A stretch of DNA of 64,000 nt, from assembly GCA_944472135.2 (NCBI GenBank), contig OX235263.1, positions 26,837,379-26,901,378 on the forward strand, in the 5' to 3' direction. The DNA comes from Trichobilharzia regenti (Eukaryota > Platyhelminthes > Trematoda > Strigeidida > Schistosomatidae). The translations under genes were made by a program, and so were the position numbers. Below are positions 20,814 to 31,439 of the stretch, in pieces. Position 1 is the stretch's first letter. Each line of letters starts with the position of its first letter. The notes beneath the pieces are model-generated. The model did not search any database, had not been told where the DNA came from, and saw nothing but the letters and a program-made list of their open reading frames with translations.

Positions 20814-21689
20814 ATCTTGCACTTTCCCGGTGATAACAAAAAAATATATACAACTTTCATGAGTCACCTTTTTCATGTTTAGAAAACGCTATCCTCTCAT
20901 CTAAACATGACTCACCCTACCTTGTTTCTTTTCTTTCCTTTCTTCTATTGGCTATTAGATAAGATGCTCTCTTTAGTTACGTAATCCACTTTTTGTTTTA
21001 CTCTTTCTAGCTAAACCTTGTTTCTATACACACACATACATACGCAACCCTGTTTTTTTTGTTTCCAAGCCTAATTGTCTAATTATTCTATAAATAGTCA
21101 GTGTTTGTAACCCCTAATCAGTTAAATCATTCCGGACTAATGTTACTTTTAATTCCTATCAATTACTCCTTATGATCGAGGAAAAGTATGTTCATATCTT
21201 TAATGTAATTCATATATTTTTTAACGTTCAGGTTGTAACCAGTTGACAAGAATCCTCGAAATAATAATAAAAGATGAGCTCATATTATCCTGGTACAATT
21301 GTTATTCTTGCTTTGTTCAACCATAAAATTCCTGAAATGTCGTTAATTCAGTGCATCTAAAGCATTCATTTTAATCCCATTAATGTCTTGAAGGAAAAAC
21401 CTACTTCTAGAAATACTTGAATGAGATCTTGATTACTGGGTTTCAATGTTGTTGTTGTTTTTTATTACTCACAATTGATTATTTAGTTGTTTTCTGTTTT
21501 TTGAACAATAATTACTGCCTATTTCACACCTATGAAGTACCCACAAACAAACAAAAGCTGTAAACTTCAAATGACACAGATGATAAAAATGATTAGTCAG
21601 CGTTTCACTTTCACTTTTTTTTCTTTCACTCATGAAATTTTCAAAACATTTTGAAAAACAAAAAGAATTAGATTTAATATCAAAGTAGA
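20814..21689. other. PLE 3' flank and unassigned sequence
   Basis: T-rich flank with a small inverted repeat around 20858-20915 (catgtttag / ctaaacatg). No gene recognised. Confidence 0.4.
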
Positions 21690-21840
21690 TTTAACACCAT
21701 TATGGATAAGATTTTATTTTGATAAATCACACAGTGTTGCTATACAGTAATATTAATTGATGCAACCACGTTTCAAGCACAAACTATTGCCACTGATAAT
21801 CATATGAAGTCACTCACTCACAGAACTTTTTCCTTTATTC
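21690..21840 (-). repeat. PLE-B terminal sequence
   Basis: Complement of the PLE end found at 23400-23550 and 49000-49110 (GATAAGATTTTATTTTGATA, CACACAGTGTTG, CGTTTCAAGCACAAACTATT). Confidence 0.6.
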
Positions 21841-21844
21841 AAGT

Positions 21845-22050
21845 ATTGGTTTTTAGGGATTTGGTTGACTGGTTTCAGGATTTCCTCATGAGCTGACATC
21901 AGTTAGAGAAGCATTGGAAAACCTGGGAGTACTGGACAGCCGTTTCGTCCTAGTTTGGGACTCCTCAGCAGTACGCACCCACCGTCAAGGTTCGAACCAA
22001 GGACCTTCTGGTTACAAGGCGAGCTCGTATGCCATTAAGCCACTGGGACC
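21845..22050 (-). mobile_element. tRNA-derived SINE with complete hammerhead
   Basis: Minus strand: tRNA-like head (box A TGGCTTAATGG near 22043, box B GGTTCGAACC near 21995), followed directly by the hammerhead (21929-21974) and a ~85-bp body. Other copies, mostly decayed: 4190-4390, 49215-49345, 49545-49700, 57850-58440, 62840-62990. A pol III promoter followed by a hammerhead suggests transcripts that self-process. Confidence 0.82.
21929..21974 (-). ncRNA. type I hammerhead ribozyme, complete
   Basis: Stem I GTACTG (21969-21974) pairs perfectly with CAGTAC (21929-21934). Core CTGAGGA at 21962-21968; stem II GTCC/GGAC with a 7-nt loop at 21947-21961; GAAA at 21943-21946; short stem III AC/GT with loop GGCT; GTC triplet ending at 21935, so cleavage is predicted between 21935 and 21934 on the minus strand. 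Every conserved core base fits the consensus. The very short stem III is typical of retroelement hammerheads. Confidence 0.88.
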
Positions 22051-23052
22051 CGATCTAGTGGCCCATGAATTCTAGCTTCTGCCAATTCACAATATAGCGC
22101 GACCCCTAGCCAATGTCTTCGGCGAGGATTTGTCCTCACACCCGACCTGCTGCACCCTACTGATCCTTCATTTGTATACATGAGTGGAATTGATGATTAG
22201 ACATTTGAATAAAAATCAATAATAGATAATGTGCATTCAGAAATAATAATGAGTGATATTGATCAAATACAACACAAAATAAGTAACTTGTTAGAATGTT
22301 ATGATGTACGTGAATTGAATTACAATTTTAAGATTATTTATTATCCTCCTCTGATTTGACTGACTGACTGGTGGTAATAATATCTTCCATGCATATTTCT
22401 GATAATTGCAATGAGTCATTTCTGTTGCATGTGTCCTTTTGGGTGTAGAGTCAATGAACCAGGATTCAGTAATCAATCTCTCTCCGTCTCCACCTACATA
22501 TATTAGAATTTTAACCCTCTCCCATCAGCCTATTGTGTGATTGTGTGTTAGTGCATGCAGTGGAATCGTCGAGATTTTTCTAAATTACTTATCTTATATT
22601 GATCACTGAATCCTGGTTCATTTAGTCTACATCCAACACATGCAACAGAAATGACTCAATGCGAATACCAAAGATATGCATGGAAGATATTATTACCACC
22701 AGTCAGTCAGTCAAATCAGAGGAGGATAATAAATAATCTTAAAATTGTAATTTAATTCACATACATCATAACATTCTAACTAGTTACTTATTTTGTGTTG
22801 TATTTGATCAATATCACTCATTATTATTTCTGAATGCACCTTATCTATTATTGATTTTATTCAAATGTCTAATCCTCAATTCCACTCATGTATACAAATG
22901 AAGGATCAGTAGGGTGCAGCAGGTCGGGTGTGAGGACAAATCCTCGCCGAAGACATTGGCTAGGGGTCTCGCTATATTGTGAATTGGCAGAAGCTAGAAT
23001 TCATGGGCCACTAGATCGGGTCCCAGTGGCTTAATGGCATACGAGCTCGCCT
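22015..23052. repeat. large palindrome built from PLE-B 3' ends and SINE heads
   Basis: Left arm about 22015-22480 and right arm about 22610-23052 are near-identical inverted repeats with a ~130-bp spacer. From the centre outward each arm holds the PLE-B endonuclease C-terminus (ITESWFI block, EDIIT, stop), its 3' flank, and a piece of the SINE head. The frame at 22291-22476 lies inside the left arm. Formed from two convergent copies or by inverted duplication. Confidence 0.85.
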
Positions 23053-23245
23053 CTCTCTCTTGGTCACCAGGAGAGATGATTAATGAACTCGTGGAGAAAT
23101 CTAAAAGCTCACATCATCGAATTAAAGTATGCGCTGAAGATGTCACCTAGTGGGGTGTTGAAAGCTTCGCAAATTAACCATCCAGCTCAGAGAACACAAC
23201 CACATCAAAATCATCCACCTGAGCTATAAATCTTGTCTATCATAT
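23053..23245 (+). repeat. PLE-A flank fragment with hammerhead motif
   Basis: Matches the right arm 7210-7370 (agagatgattaatgaactcg, ccatccagctcagagaacac). Joined on both sides to PLE-B sequence, so it inserted there. Confidence 0.75.
23130..23171 (+). ncRNA. PLE hammerhead motif, best-paired copy
   Basis: Stem I TGCG (23130-23133) pairs with CGCA (23168-23171). CTGAAGA at 23134-23140, stem II around 23141-23159 (TGTCACC/GGGGTGT, mostly paired), GAAA at 23160-23163, stem III only AG/CT, cleavage predicted after T23167 (CTT triplet). Consensus-compatible; the 2-bp loopless stem III would favour action as a dimer. Confidence 0.65.
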
Positions 23246-23550
23246 CTAACTAGTTACTTATTTTGACTATAAAAACACTCGTCTTCTTTCTCATCTGATT
23301 GTACTTGATCAATAACCCTCATATTATTATTATTTCTGAATGCACATTATCTCATATTGATTTTAAATCAAATGTCTAATCATCAATTCCACTCATTTAT
23401 ACAAATGAAGTGAAACGTTGCGTAAGTGACTTGATATGATTATGACCAATGATAATTTGTGCTCGAAAAGTGGTTATCAGTAAATATTACTGTATAACAA
23501 CACTGTGTGATTTATCATAGTAAAATCTTATCTGTAATGGAGTTATACTT
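23246..23550 (+). repeat. PLE-B 3' flank and end
   Basis: Same sequence as 48840-49100 and 25270-25400, ending in GATTTATCATAGTAAAATC. No coding sequence. Confidence 0.6.
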
Positions 23551-23609
23551 AACCTTAGTGCCTGAGTTTTATACTTATATCTAAGTACATTTAGCCAAAA
23601 GAATTTATA

Positions 23610-23700
23610 AACCAATCGGTATTGGGCAGATTTTCTAATCTTTGTTGAGAAGTCTTCAGCAGTGCACATCCTGCTAGAGATTGAGTTTCCAGGCCTTCAG
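23610..23700 (-). repeat. degenerate hammerhead-SINE fragment
   Basis: Minus strand keeps stem I GCACTG, CTGAAGA and a distant GAAA; stem II is not convincing. Confidence 0.4.
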
Positions 23701-24004
23701 ACTACTAGATAAGATTGCTATTATTTGAACATTACGTTAGAATGCAATGACTCATGAACAGTAGCTTTCGTCAGTTCATAGCATTACACCGGTATCATTC
23801 AGTGTTGTCAGTGACTGTCTATTCGCATTTAGATCCTCGAATATCAATACAGCAGTTATTTAACAATCTTCAATTACAATAATTTTCAAATAATCACAAT
23901 ATGTGCATAAAGTGTGGCTGTCGTAGCCATTGTGGATAGCTAAATGCCTAATGCACTGACTGGCATTTAAAATGCTGTGTGGTAAGTTTGATTTTGAATG
24001 TGTT

Positions 24005-24219
24005 TGTGCTTATTATTTTCTTCCCTGGCATTCCTAGGGTAACATTAGGCCTAGAGCTTTCAGTCTTGAAGTTTCAGTAGCAGTGGAGTCTATTACTTTA
24101 AAAGGTGAGTTTGCTAGCATCAGGCCCAACCTACCTTGTTTACTGGCTAGGCGAGGTAAAAAGGTGTGTCGGCCAGGGATCGAATCACAGACAAGTTGAC
24201 TGGTTGTCCAGTGTTCTGC
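24005..24219 (-). mobile_element. tRNA-derived SINE of the RTE-tailed family
   Basis: Minus strand matches 39575-39800: box B TTCGATCCCTGGCCGAC, GCCAGTAA, GCTAGCAA, CTTCAAG. Its tRNA head is cut at the LTR boundary (24220). The RTE-like tail is recognisable but diverged (24035-24060). Confidence 0.65.
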
Positions 24220-24395
24220 TGTGGTGAGAGCAGGCTGCTAGCCAATTGGTAGACATTAATTTACGTCAATGTCTACCTAGGTCACTAATATTGGCCGTGA
24301 GAAATCATGAACAAGGCTGATTCAACAACCAGTCACAGCAGACTTAACGTGGGCAAATATGATTCGCAGATATATGGCTTAACTTTCTGAGAAAC
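24220..24395 (+). mobile_element. LTR fragment
   Basis: First ~175 bp of the LTR family at 10420-10738 (TGTGGTGAGAGCAGGCTGCT, GATTCGCAGATATATGGC); the 3' part with TATA and polyadenylation signal is missing. Confidence 0.75.
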
Positions 24396-24486
24396 CGTAA
24401 AGGGAATGGTATTCTCAAATGAATCAGTAAATAAACGAGGAGAATCAACTATGTTAGATTGTAAATTAAAATGAACGTTTATTAAA

Positions 24487-25405
24487 ATGCCAATGCATTC
24501 TAATAGATATTTAGACCTTAATTTATCATACCCATTATCTGAAAAACCAGGCTTAGTTAAGTATCTAACAAGCCAAGAAATAACACCGAGAAGTACATCG
24601 AAAAACCTAAATGATGAAATGAAACAGATTGAAGATGTCTTGGTGTTAAATAACTACCCTATTAAATTCATTAGAAAGATCAGAGAAGGTCAAAAGCAAA
24701 ATAAAAATAAGAATACGATAAATAAGAAAGAATATAAGACATTTACAGTTTTATCGTATAAGGACAGGACATCTGAGACCCTACGTAGTATACTTAATAA
24801 AGCAGGCATTAGGGCTGCATGCAAACCTACGAACTCACTCAGGCAGACACAAGCTCCGTAGGCTGAATGACGCAGCTGATCAAATTAAACAAAATAATAT
24901 AGTGTATAAATTACCTTGCAATTACTGTGACTGAGATTAACTGCATAGGTCGAACTAGCGGATCGGAAGTAGTCAGATTGTCAGCACATAAGAATATACC
25001 TAGAGTTAGAATGATCGACCTTGCAAAGATCAGTTAATTTCGAAAAAAGCACTGCATGCATTAATACTTAGCCACACAACAGAGTGGAAGAGAGTTACAC
25101 TTCTAAGAGGTAATATAGGTAGGTGGATAGAGAGGTTGACTACTGAGTCTTTGTTCATCTAATGTTCACCCAACACATGCAATAGGAATAACTCATCAGT
25201 CGTACCAGAAATATGGCAAATATTACTGCCAATCACATCAAAAGATAAGAAATAGTGTAATCATATAAACGAAGTAGGAAGGTTGCATGAGTAACTTGAT
25301 AGATTATAAGTAGTAATAAATTGTGCTCGAAACGTTACCAGTAAATATAACTGGATAAAACTGTGAGACTTTATCAAAATAAATTTTATCCATAATATAT
25401 GCATA
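24487..25405 (+). pseudogene. PLE-B linker/endonuclease remnant and 3' end
   Basis: Codons 24487-24861 give the end of the reverse transcriptase region and the linker (SNRYLDLNLSYPLSEKPGLV, IEDVLVLNNYPIKFIRKI, LRSILNKAGIRAACKPTNSL). A frame change leads to QIKQNNIVYKLPCNYCD near 24880-24930, where the GIY-YIG domain breaks off. The C-terminal block and 3' flank follow at 25130-25405. Sister copies: 44640-45170 and the 22-kb palindrome. Confidence 0.75.
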
Positions 25406-25574
25406 AACATTTCCCAAAAAAGTTCAAGGCTATTGCATCCTACATACCGATAGCATTTGTTAGCAGTCACTTCATACTGTGTAATAATGAAGGATGGAAT
25501 GCATGATTGAGCAGCTTGTCCCGTAACCTGAAGGTTCTTGGATTAATTCTTTTTGATGGGACTGTTACTGTTCA

Positions 25575-25800
25575 GTACTGAAGTATATCAAGGAAATGGC
25601 TGTCCAGTGCTTCTCACACTGTCTCCTCTTTATCACCCTGGGATCCACACCCAACTCGTTATTTCCTATTTGAGTCAATCAACCGTCCATTTCCCTCGGA
25701 ATATTTGTTGATGAAATAGGCTGTCATTTAGTTCATTGCCAGAGTTCCATTGTAGCTTAAGCTTTCCCGGTAGCTGAGCAGATATTCAATATTGAAAACG
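25575..25800 (-). pseudogene. RTE C-terminal fragment
   Basis: Minus strand aligns with 18740-18960, the C-terminal region of the RTE reverse transcriptase (cctcctttttcac-like block, aatatttgttgat block). Short and heavily diverged. Confidence 0.45.
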
Positions 25801-25855
25801 AGCTCTTATCAGCGCACTAACCCATCGCATTAGAAAAATCTGCAGCAGCGATTGC

Positions 25856-26482
25856 ATGGAAGAGGAGATCCTATTCCTCAAAAATATCCTGGCTCAAAAT
25901 GGCTACCCGACACGTTTTGTCGAAAACAACACGAAACCTAAACCTAAAAGAGAAGAATGCGATTCAGCGACAAAGAAAACGCTGTATCTAAATCTGAATT
26001 TCAAGGGAGATTTCGCAGCTGATATCCTGAAGAGGAGAATATCCAGCTCTTTAAAGAAGACCTTCCCTGCAGTAACACTAAGAGTGACATTCTCTAGCCG
26101 TCCAATACTTTGAAACAACACAAAGGACAAACTCTCTCATATGACCAATTCGATGTGCATATACCAGTTCACTTGCTCGTGCGGGGCTAGGTACATAGGT
26201 CGTTGTATGCGCGGCCTCGCAAAACGTGTTAGAGAACACTACCCAGCGTGGCTGCAAAGAGGAGGCACCGGTCCAATCAGAAGTGTCATTATTGAACATC
26301 TGGTCAACACCTCCCACAACATCTCAACTGATTCTTTCAAAGTGATTTACAAAGTCAACAGAAGCCTACCAAGAGCAGTATGTTTCCAACTTCTTTGTAC
26401 TGAGGAATCCGTCGCAATATGCATCGAGAAGCCGGAGCTGTGTGTTCAAGAGAAATTAGTCCAACCTCTACAACTACCATGA
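25856..26482 (+). pseudogene. PLE linker and GIY-YIG endonuclease, one nonsense codon
   Basis: A single frame of 209 codons interrupted only by TGA at 26111-26113. Linker: EEEILFLKNILAQNGYPTRF, LNLNFKGDFAADILKRRI, VTLRVTFSSRPI. Endonuclease: CIYQFTCSCGARYIGRCMR, LAKRVREHYPAWL, IEHLVNTSHNIS, SFKVIYKVNRSLP, ending CVQEKLVQPLQLP. The Cys pair, YIG and Arg are intact. Among the best-preserved endonucleases in the window. Its upstream neighbour is an RTE fragment, so the reverse transcriptase is missing. Confidence 0.88.
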
Positions 26483-27200
26483 ACCTAGTTTGGTATGTTC
26501 TCTTTGCTTCCGTTTTTTTCCTTCTCTTCTTCGTCTTTTTTCATTCTCGCTTTTCCTTTTGGGCATTTTTTCGTTCGTTGTGTGTCTGATCCTTAGTCCC
26601 TCAGTCTTCATTAGATACACCTAATTTTTTTTCAGTTATAAAAACCGTTATTTTAAGTTTGTTTCCATGCTTTTCCTGTTCACATTTATAATTCGTTTGA
26701 AATAACTATTCTACAATTATTACTTAATCCTGTGTAATTTTTTGTTTCTATGCCTCTTGTAATCTATATTCATACCTCCTAACTAACATTTCAAGTTGAA
26801 AATGTTGATTTCAATTTGTTTCCATGCTCATTTTGTTCACACCTGTAATTCGTTCTATCCCTGCGTTTCTAAGCCACTTGTAATTCATATCAAGTTGAAA
26901 ACAATTATCACCTTCTATTTGACTGAAAATTATTTCTCCAGTTATCAAATATTGATTTGACATACGTTGTAACTATTTTCTAATCCTGTGTTATCTTGTC
27001 TCTAAGCCCCTTGTAATCTATATTCCTACCTTCAAACTTTCATATCAACTTGAAAATTATTATCTCCTTCGTTACTATGTGGAATTAGACAAATAATAAT
27101 TGTATCCATGTAAAATAATCTATGTAAATGCGATTGTACAGCTTTTGAGAATGAAATCGCCGAAAAGATCGTCATCTTTGCTGAACTTCGTGTTCTCTTC
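26483..27200 (+). repeat. PLE 3' flank with internal direct repeats and hairpin
   Basis: Contains direct repeats (gtttccatgct block at 26660 and 26817; ttgtaatctatattc block at 26757 and 27010; tatcaa.ttgaaaa block at 26889 and 27043) and ends with the hairpin motif (27125-27190: AAAGATCGTCATCTTT). The whole segment recurs inverted at 36183-36660. Confidence 0.7.
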
Positions 27201-28540
27201 TTTCTAATGAAACGTTTTTCGCCTTTGAACCATTCACAAACACTGAGAGACTAAATATTAATGACTTACTTTGATATCTTGTTCGTCAAGTTATGGTGAG
27301 GTCAAAAGGATTTCATTAAATCCTAGTTAATCTACTTAAATCAAAATGAATTCATAAAATTAACATACTGAAATATAAATATTCATTTACATTACACATG
27401 ACAGCCTTAACTAATTAAAACTGACAATGAATTTCACCACTGAATAAGTCATCGAATTCTTCACATGTAATATCTATAAGTTTGAGTTTTACAGTCTTCT
27501 GGTTCATTGAAGAAGTTATAAATAGACCTTTATGATACTACTTATAATCAAATAATGGTTTTATACGAACGACTAAATTCGTAGAACTTTCTTAATCTCT
27601 GCATAGATGATGGTGATAGTGATGGGGATGATGATGGTGATTCAGACAGTTCACTTTCACCTTAAATCTAATTAACTAAACTCTGCATTTATGATTTGTA
27701 TAAACAGAAGACAGTGTGGTATATGCATATGAAATGAACGAACTCATATCGAAAACAAATAAAAGGAAAGAATCATTTGTAAATTACAGTTTCAATGTGT
27801 GAGAATGATGTTCAACATTGGAATTAATGTGAGAATTTATATCTATATATGTTTGTGTGTGTGTGTGTGCATGTGTTTATGGGGCGTGGAGGGGTTTAAA
27901 TTGGAATCGAAGACAGTGAACACAACGCAAAACTGATGAATCATATTTAAAGTTTTAAAAAATAAATAAGATAAACAAAGTGAGAAAACCGTATATAATC
28001 CTTAAAATCCATTGTCGCCAACAGCTTCACCTCTCCCTTTACACCTCTCTCCCCCAAGGAAAAATTAGAGGACGAGAAATTAAGAATGAAATCGAGACAT
28101 AAACTTTGCGTGTGATAGAAAAGTTTACTTATTTCACAGTGTATATTCCATGTTTGTTATTTTGGTTTTTCTGTCTCTCACCGTCTTCTGTGTCCTTGTT
28201 TCTCATTAAATTGTTGTCTTTCAAGTAAGAAAAATTAGTATTAGTGAAAATACAGTCTTTTTCAGTAATTTTTTGTTTTAAGACAAATTTGAGTCAATGA
28301 AAACTCTATTAATTAACTTTGTTTATTTCAGTTTATAAATTGACAAAATATACCCTATGTGATTATTAAGCCCACCAAGTTCTACTGTGACAGACAGTCC
28401 AAAATTTCGGTGTCTTTCGTGTGTGTACACTCATGTTATAGGCATATAATACTTTTAAAAGAAAATAATAATAATAATAGCTATATTGTGCACAGTAAGT
28501 TTACACAAGATGCCCAGTTTTCAGTATAGTCTATTGAATA
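27201..28540. other. no gene recognised; simple repeats
   Basis: A GATGGT-rich tract at 27608-27640 and a (GT)n tract at 27850-27870. Otherwise AT-rich unique-looking sequence. Confidence 0.45.
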
Positions 28541-28544
28541 ATCT

Positions 28545-28740
28545 GTACTCTTCATCTAGGAGTTTCAAGTAAAACAGTCATCTTCAGTAGTTCATGTGAC
28601 GCAGTGATGTTAAGTCTGAAAACTAAAATAATCCACTATGGTATTTTTCTTCGGTGCCCGAGAATTCATCCACAGTAGGTTGCATATCGATGGAAAATGT
28701 GTATGAGTACATCTGGCAAACCACAGAAGTAACAGTGTGT
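28545..28740 (+). repeat. unclassified dispersed repeat
   Basis: Shares long stretches with 42950-43140 in the same orientation (catgtgacgcagtgatgtta, ctgaaaactaaaataatcc). No tRNA boxes or coding sequence; the minus strand has CTGAAGA and GAAA spaced as in a decayed hammerhead. Confidence 0.6.
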
Positions 28741-29235
28741 TGTTAAAGCTCTGTGTTTTACTCGGAAGCCAAGAGAATAATATTATTTCAGTAAAATTTT
28801 GTCTATTCCCTTTATGGACACTTTAAATACATCATTATAAACCTTAATAAAGATAAGTATGCTTCACTGGTTAGTCTATTGAGCAAACTATGTTCATTTT
28901 TTTGTGTCATCGTCCTGCAAAAGACTTCTGCAGAGTCTTATGAAATAATTTCATTTAATACATTTATTCCCCTTAAGGAATTTGAATAAAGCAAGAACAT
29001 CAGGTTTTGCAGAATAAAATAGTATCAACATTTATTTCGTTGCCTTCTCATCAACTGCTTACAGGCCAAAGACATTATTAAGTATATCTACAGTAACAAT
29101 TTTAACATATTTGCGCAGAGTTCATTTTTAGACAAAACTCTCTTTCTCTCTCTCGCTCTCTCTATATATATATATGTATAATATTAAACACTATTCTTAA
29201 CAATAATGATCACACAATAGGAACTTTCAGCATTA
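28741..29235. other. unassigned; (TC)n/(TA)n tract
   Basis: Microsatellite at 29138-29180; nothing else recognised. Confidence 0.4.
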
Positions 29236-29239
29236 CGTA

Positions 29240-29490
29240 ATCAGACATAAGGGAACAAATGCTTTAAACAGTGCCACTGCCGGGCATCTCCTTGACACGG
29301 GTTATGACGTAGACGTGGCAAGATCGTTCAAAATTATCAATAGGCCAACGAATTCAATTCTCCCCAAGTTTGAGGAAGACATCTCCATCAAGCGCCTGAA
29401 ACGTGTTTTATGCGTTCAGAAAGAAACACTTATCAGTCTTTCTTTGCCCGCGTATATCGATATTTTCACCTCTCTTTCATCTGATTACTT
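29240..29490 (+). pseudogene. PLE endonuclease C-terminus
   Basis: NSATAGHLLDTGYDVDVARS, FKIINRPTNSILPKFEED, KRVLCVQKETL match the lineage at 20616-20813. No GIY-YIG half is present. Confidence 0.75.
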
Positions 29491-29659
29491 AATGCTGAAA
29501 ATTTTGCAACTATTCAGGATATCAAAAAAACATTGACACTGAGGCCACAGTAGTAAAAAGAGGCTGGATGAAAGATCTCAGTATACAAGCTTCACGGGGA
29601 TTTTGCTTATGGATTGCTAGAGGTTTGGTTGCGTGAAGAAGAAGAAGTAGGCGAAATCC

Positions 29660-30650
29660 TTTAAAAAGCTTGATCATACTTTATTGATTATGCAGCTGTC
29701 TTCAAATCTGTACCTAGGCCTATTTTATTAAACAGACTTGCTGCGACACAAGCAGGGTGCTGGGGATTACTGGATCGTTGCATTCTTACTTTTATAATAG
29801 GAGGCAATACATGGTATATAATGGGAAGTCTTCTATTGCTTTGCTTACTCTGATGGGTGTTCCTCAGAGTGCTCTTCTTTCTAATCTTCCCTTTTCTCTC
29901 TACCTACATGACTTGTCTCATTCTGAAGAAGCTAATTTTTGTTAAGTATTCCGAAGATCTGACTCTTTCTGGGCTCGTTGCTTCTCAATCTGATTGTTCC
30001 AAAATCAATACATTATTATCATAAATTACTCAGTGGTCCTTATCAGATTGTCTTAAGCTGATTCTCTCCAAATGTCAAAAATTGTTAATTTCACTACCGG
30101 ACACATGCGCCTCTTACATGAACCGATTCATTCCGATGATTATGGTACCTTGGATGCATTGGAGATGAAACTAAGTTGAATGTTAAATACAGTTGATTAT
30201 ATCTTTCCCACGATCTTTCGTCGTCTTCCCAAAGTGTACTAATTCTTAGAAAGATACTTTGACTAAACTTCTTTGTAAGGAAGTCAGTCTCTGTTCTTAC
30301 AGTTAGTAAATTCATGTATCATAAATATTCTTCTTCACTGCTCCCTGTGGCTCAATCTGTAGTCAGCAACTTAAAAAAGAATTTGTTACACTGAGAAGGC
30401 CATTAAAAAGCTGTCAGTACAGTGAATGTGCTACCAATCAACCAACTCATTAATATTGTTGTAGATAGACACGTAAAGTCATGCAAGAAATTGGTGATTA
30501 CTATCTTGTCGGACTGTGAACATTCTCTTCATACATAACTTTCTACGTGTATGTATCTCATCAGGTTGGACGAGAAGCCTTTATTATAGACTTTATTCTC
30601 TGACGACTAGGTAGAAAATCTCTACGATATCCTTATTTGGCACACATTTT
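29660..30650 (+). pseudogene. CR1/Rex1-like LINE reverse transcriptase, decayed
   Basis: Readable in shifting frames: YFIDYAAVFKSVPRPILLNRLA, MGVPQSALLSNLPFSLYLHD, FVKYSEDLTLS (second-block Ala-Asp changed to Ser-Glu, so the catalytic pair is lost), DCSKINTLLS. It continues through thumb codons to about 30650 and is then joined directly to the PLE flank at 30655. Confidence 0.75.
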
Positions 30651-30689
30651 ATGTAATTAATAGTGTTCTCTGAACTGGTTGGTTTAGTT

Positions 30690-30735
30690 GTGGAGCTTTC
30701 GTCATCTTTCTGGACGACATCTTCAGCGCAGTATT
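30690..30735 (-). ncRNA. hammerhead-like motif in PLE-A flank
   Basis: CTGAAGA (30720-30726), six-pair stem II GTCGTC/GATGAC (one G-U), GAAA (30697-30700), AGCT stem III. Stem I TGCG/CACA has one mismatch. Confidence 0.6.
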
Positions 30736-30826
30736 TAGGATAAAGTGAAATGATTTAAATTTCTTCATGAGTGATATAAGTGCGTCTCCCGGTAACTATC
30801 TTTAGATATGTATTGACCGTTTTCTA

Positions 30827-31438
30827 TTAATTGGGATTGAAAACTTTCTGGTCACCTGATTTACTTTTTATTAGTTGGTATATTTGGTCTATATTAACGT
30901 GTTTATTAATTGCATTTTCGTTTGAGTACCAGGCTTCTAGAAATCCCCTGGCACATTTGATGTTTCCTCTGCTTAAGATTTTGATATTATCCCAATCAAA
31001 TTGATGTCCATAATTGTCTGTATGCATTGATACTAAAGAATTTATATCATGTCTTTTCACGGCTGACTTGTGTTCTTGGATTCTTATTCGAAGGGGACGC
31101 CCACTTTGGCCGATGTAATGTTTGTTACACTTCATACAATTTATTTTGTAGATGGTGTTAGTTTTATCCTTTTTTTCTGTTGGATCTTTTGGTTTGCATA
31201 AGATCGAATTAAGCGATTCGGCTGGTTTGTGTGCTATATCTATATCAAACGGTTTCATTATTCTAGCCGTTATTTCAGAGATATTTCTGATGTGTGGTAG
31301 GATCAATTTCTTTTCGGTCTTTGGTGATGGTTCTTTGTTGGTGCTTTGATTCGATTTTAAACACTTTTTGATCACATTTTTTGGATAACCATTTTTCTTG
31401 AAAACCGTTTGTAAGTATTTTTCTTCCATTCTTTCCAA
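30827..31438 (-). CDS. PLE linker and GIY-YIG endonuclease, intact frame
   Basis: Open frame of 203 codons, the longest undisrupted PLE endonuclease in the window. Linker: MEEKYLQTVFKKNGYPKNVI, ILPHIRNISEITARIMKPF. GIY-YIG core: TNTIYKINCMKCNKHYIGQS with CxxC and YIG, then RPLRIRIQEHKSAVKR, GHQFDWDNIKILSRG, FLEAWYSNENAINKHVNIDQ. It is the C-terminal domain of a longer polyprotein: a TAG lies just upstream (near 31452), after the reverse transcriptase portion, so the start at 31438 is only the first Met after that stop. Expected role is nicking of target DNA for reverse transcription. Confidence 0.85.
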   Translation of the reverse strand: MERMEEKYLQTVFKKNGYPKNVIKKCLKSNQSTNKEPSPKTEKKLILPHIRNISEITARIMKPFDIDIAHKPAESLNSILCKPKDPTEKKDKTNTIYKINCMKCNKHYIGQSGRPLRIRIQEHKSAVKRHDINSLVSMHTDNYGHQFDWDNIKILSRGNIKCARGFLEAWYSNENAINKHVNIDQIYQLIKSKSGDQKVFNPN

Positions 31439-31439
31439 C

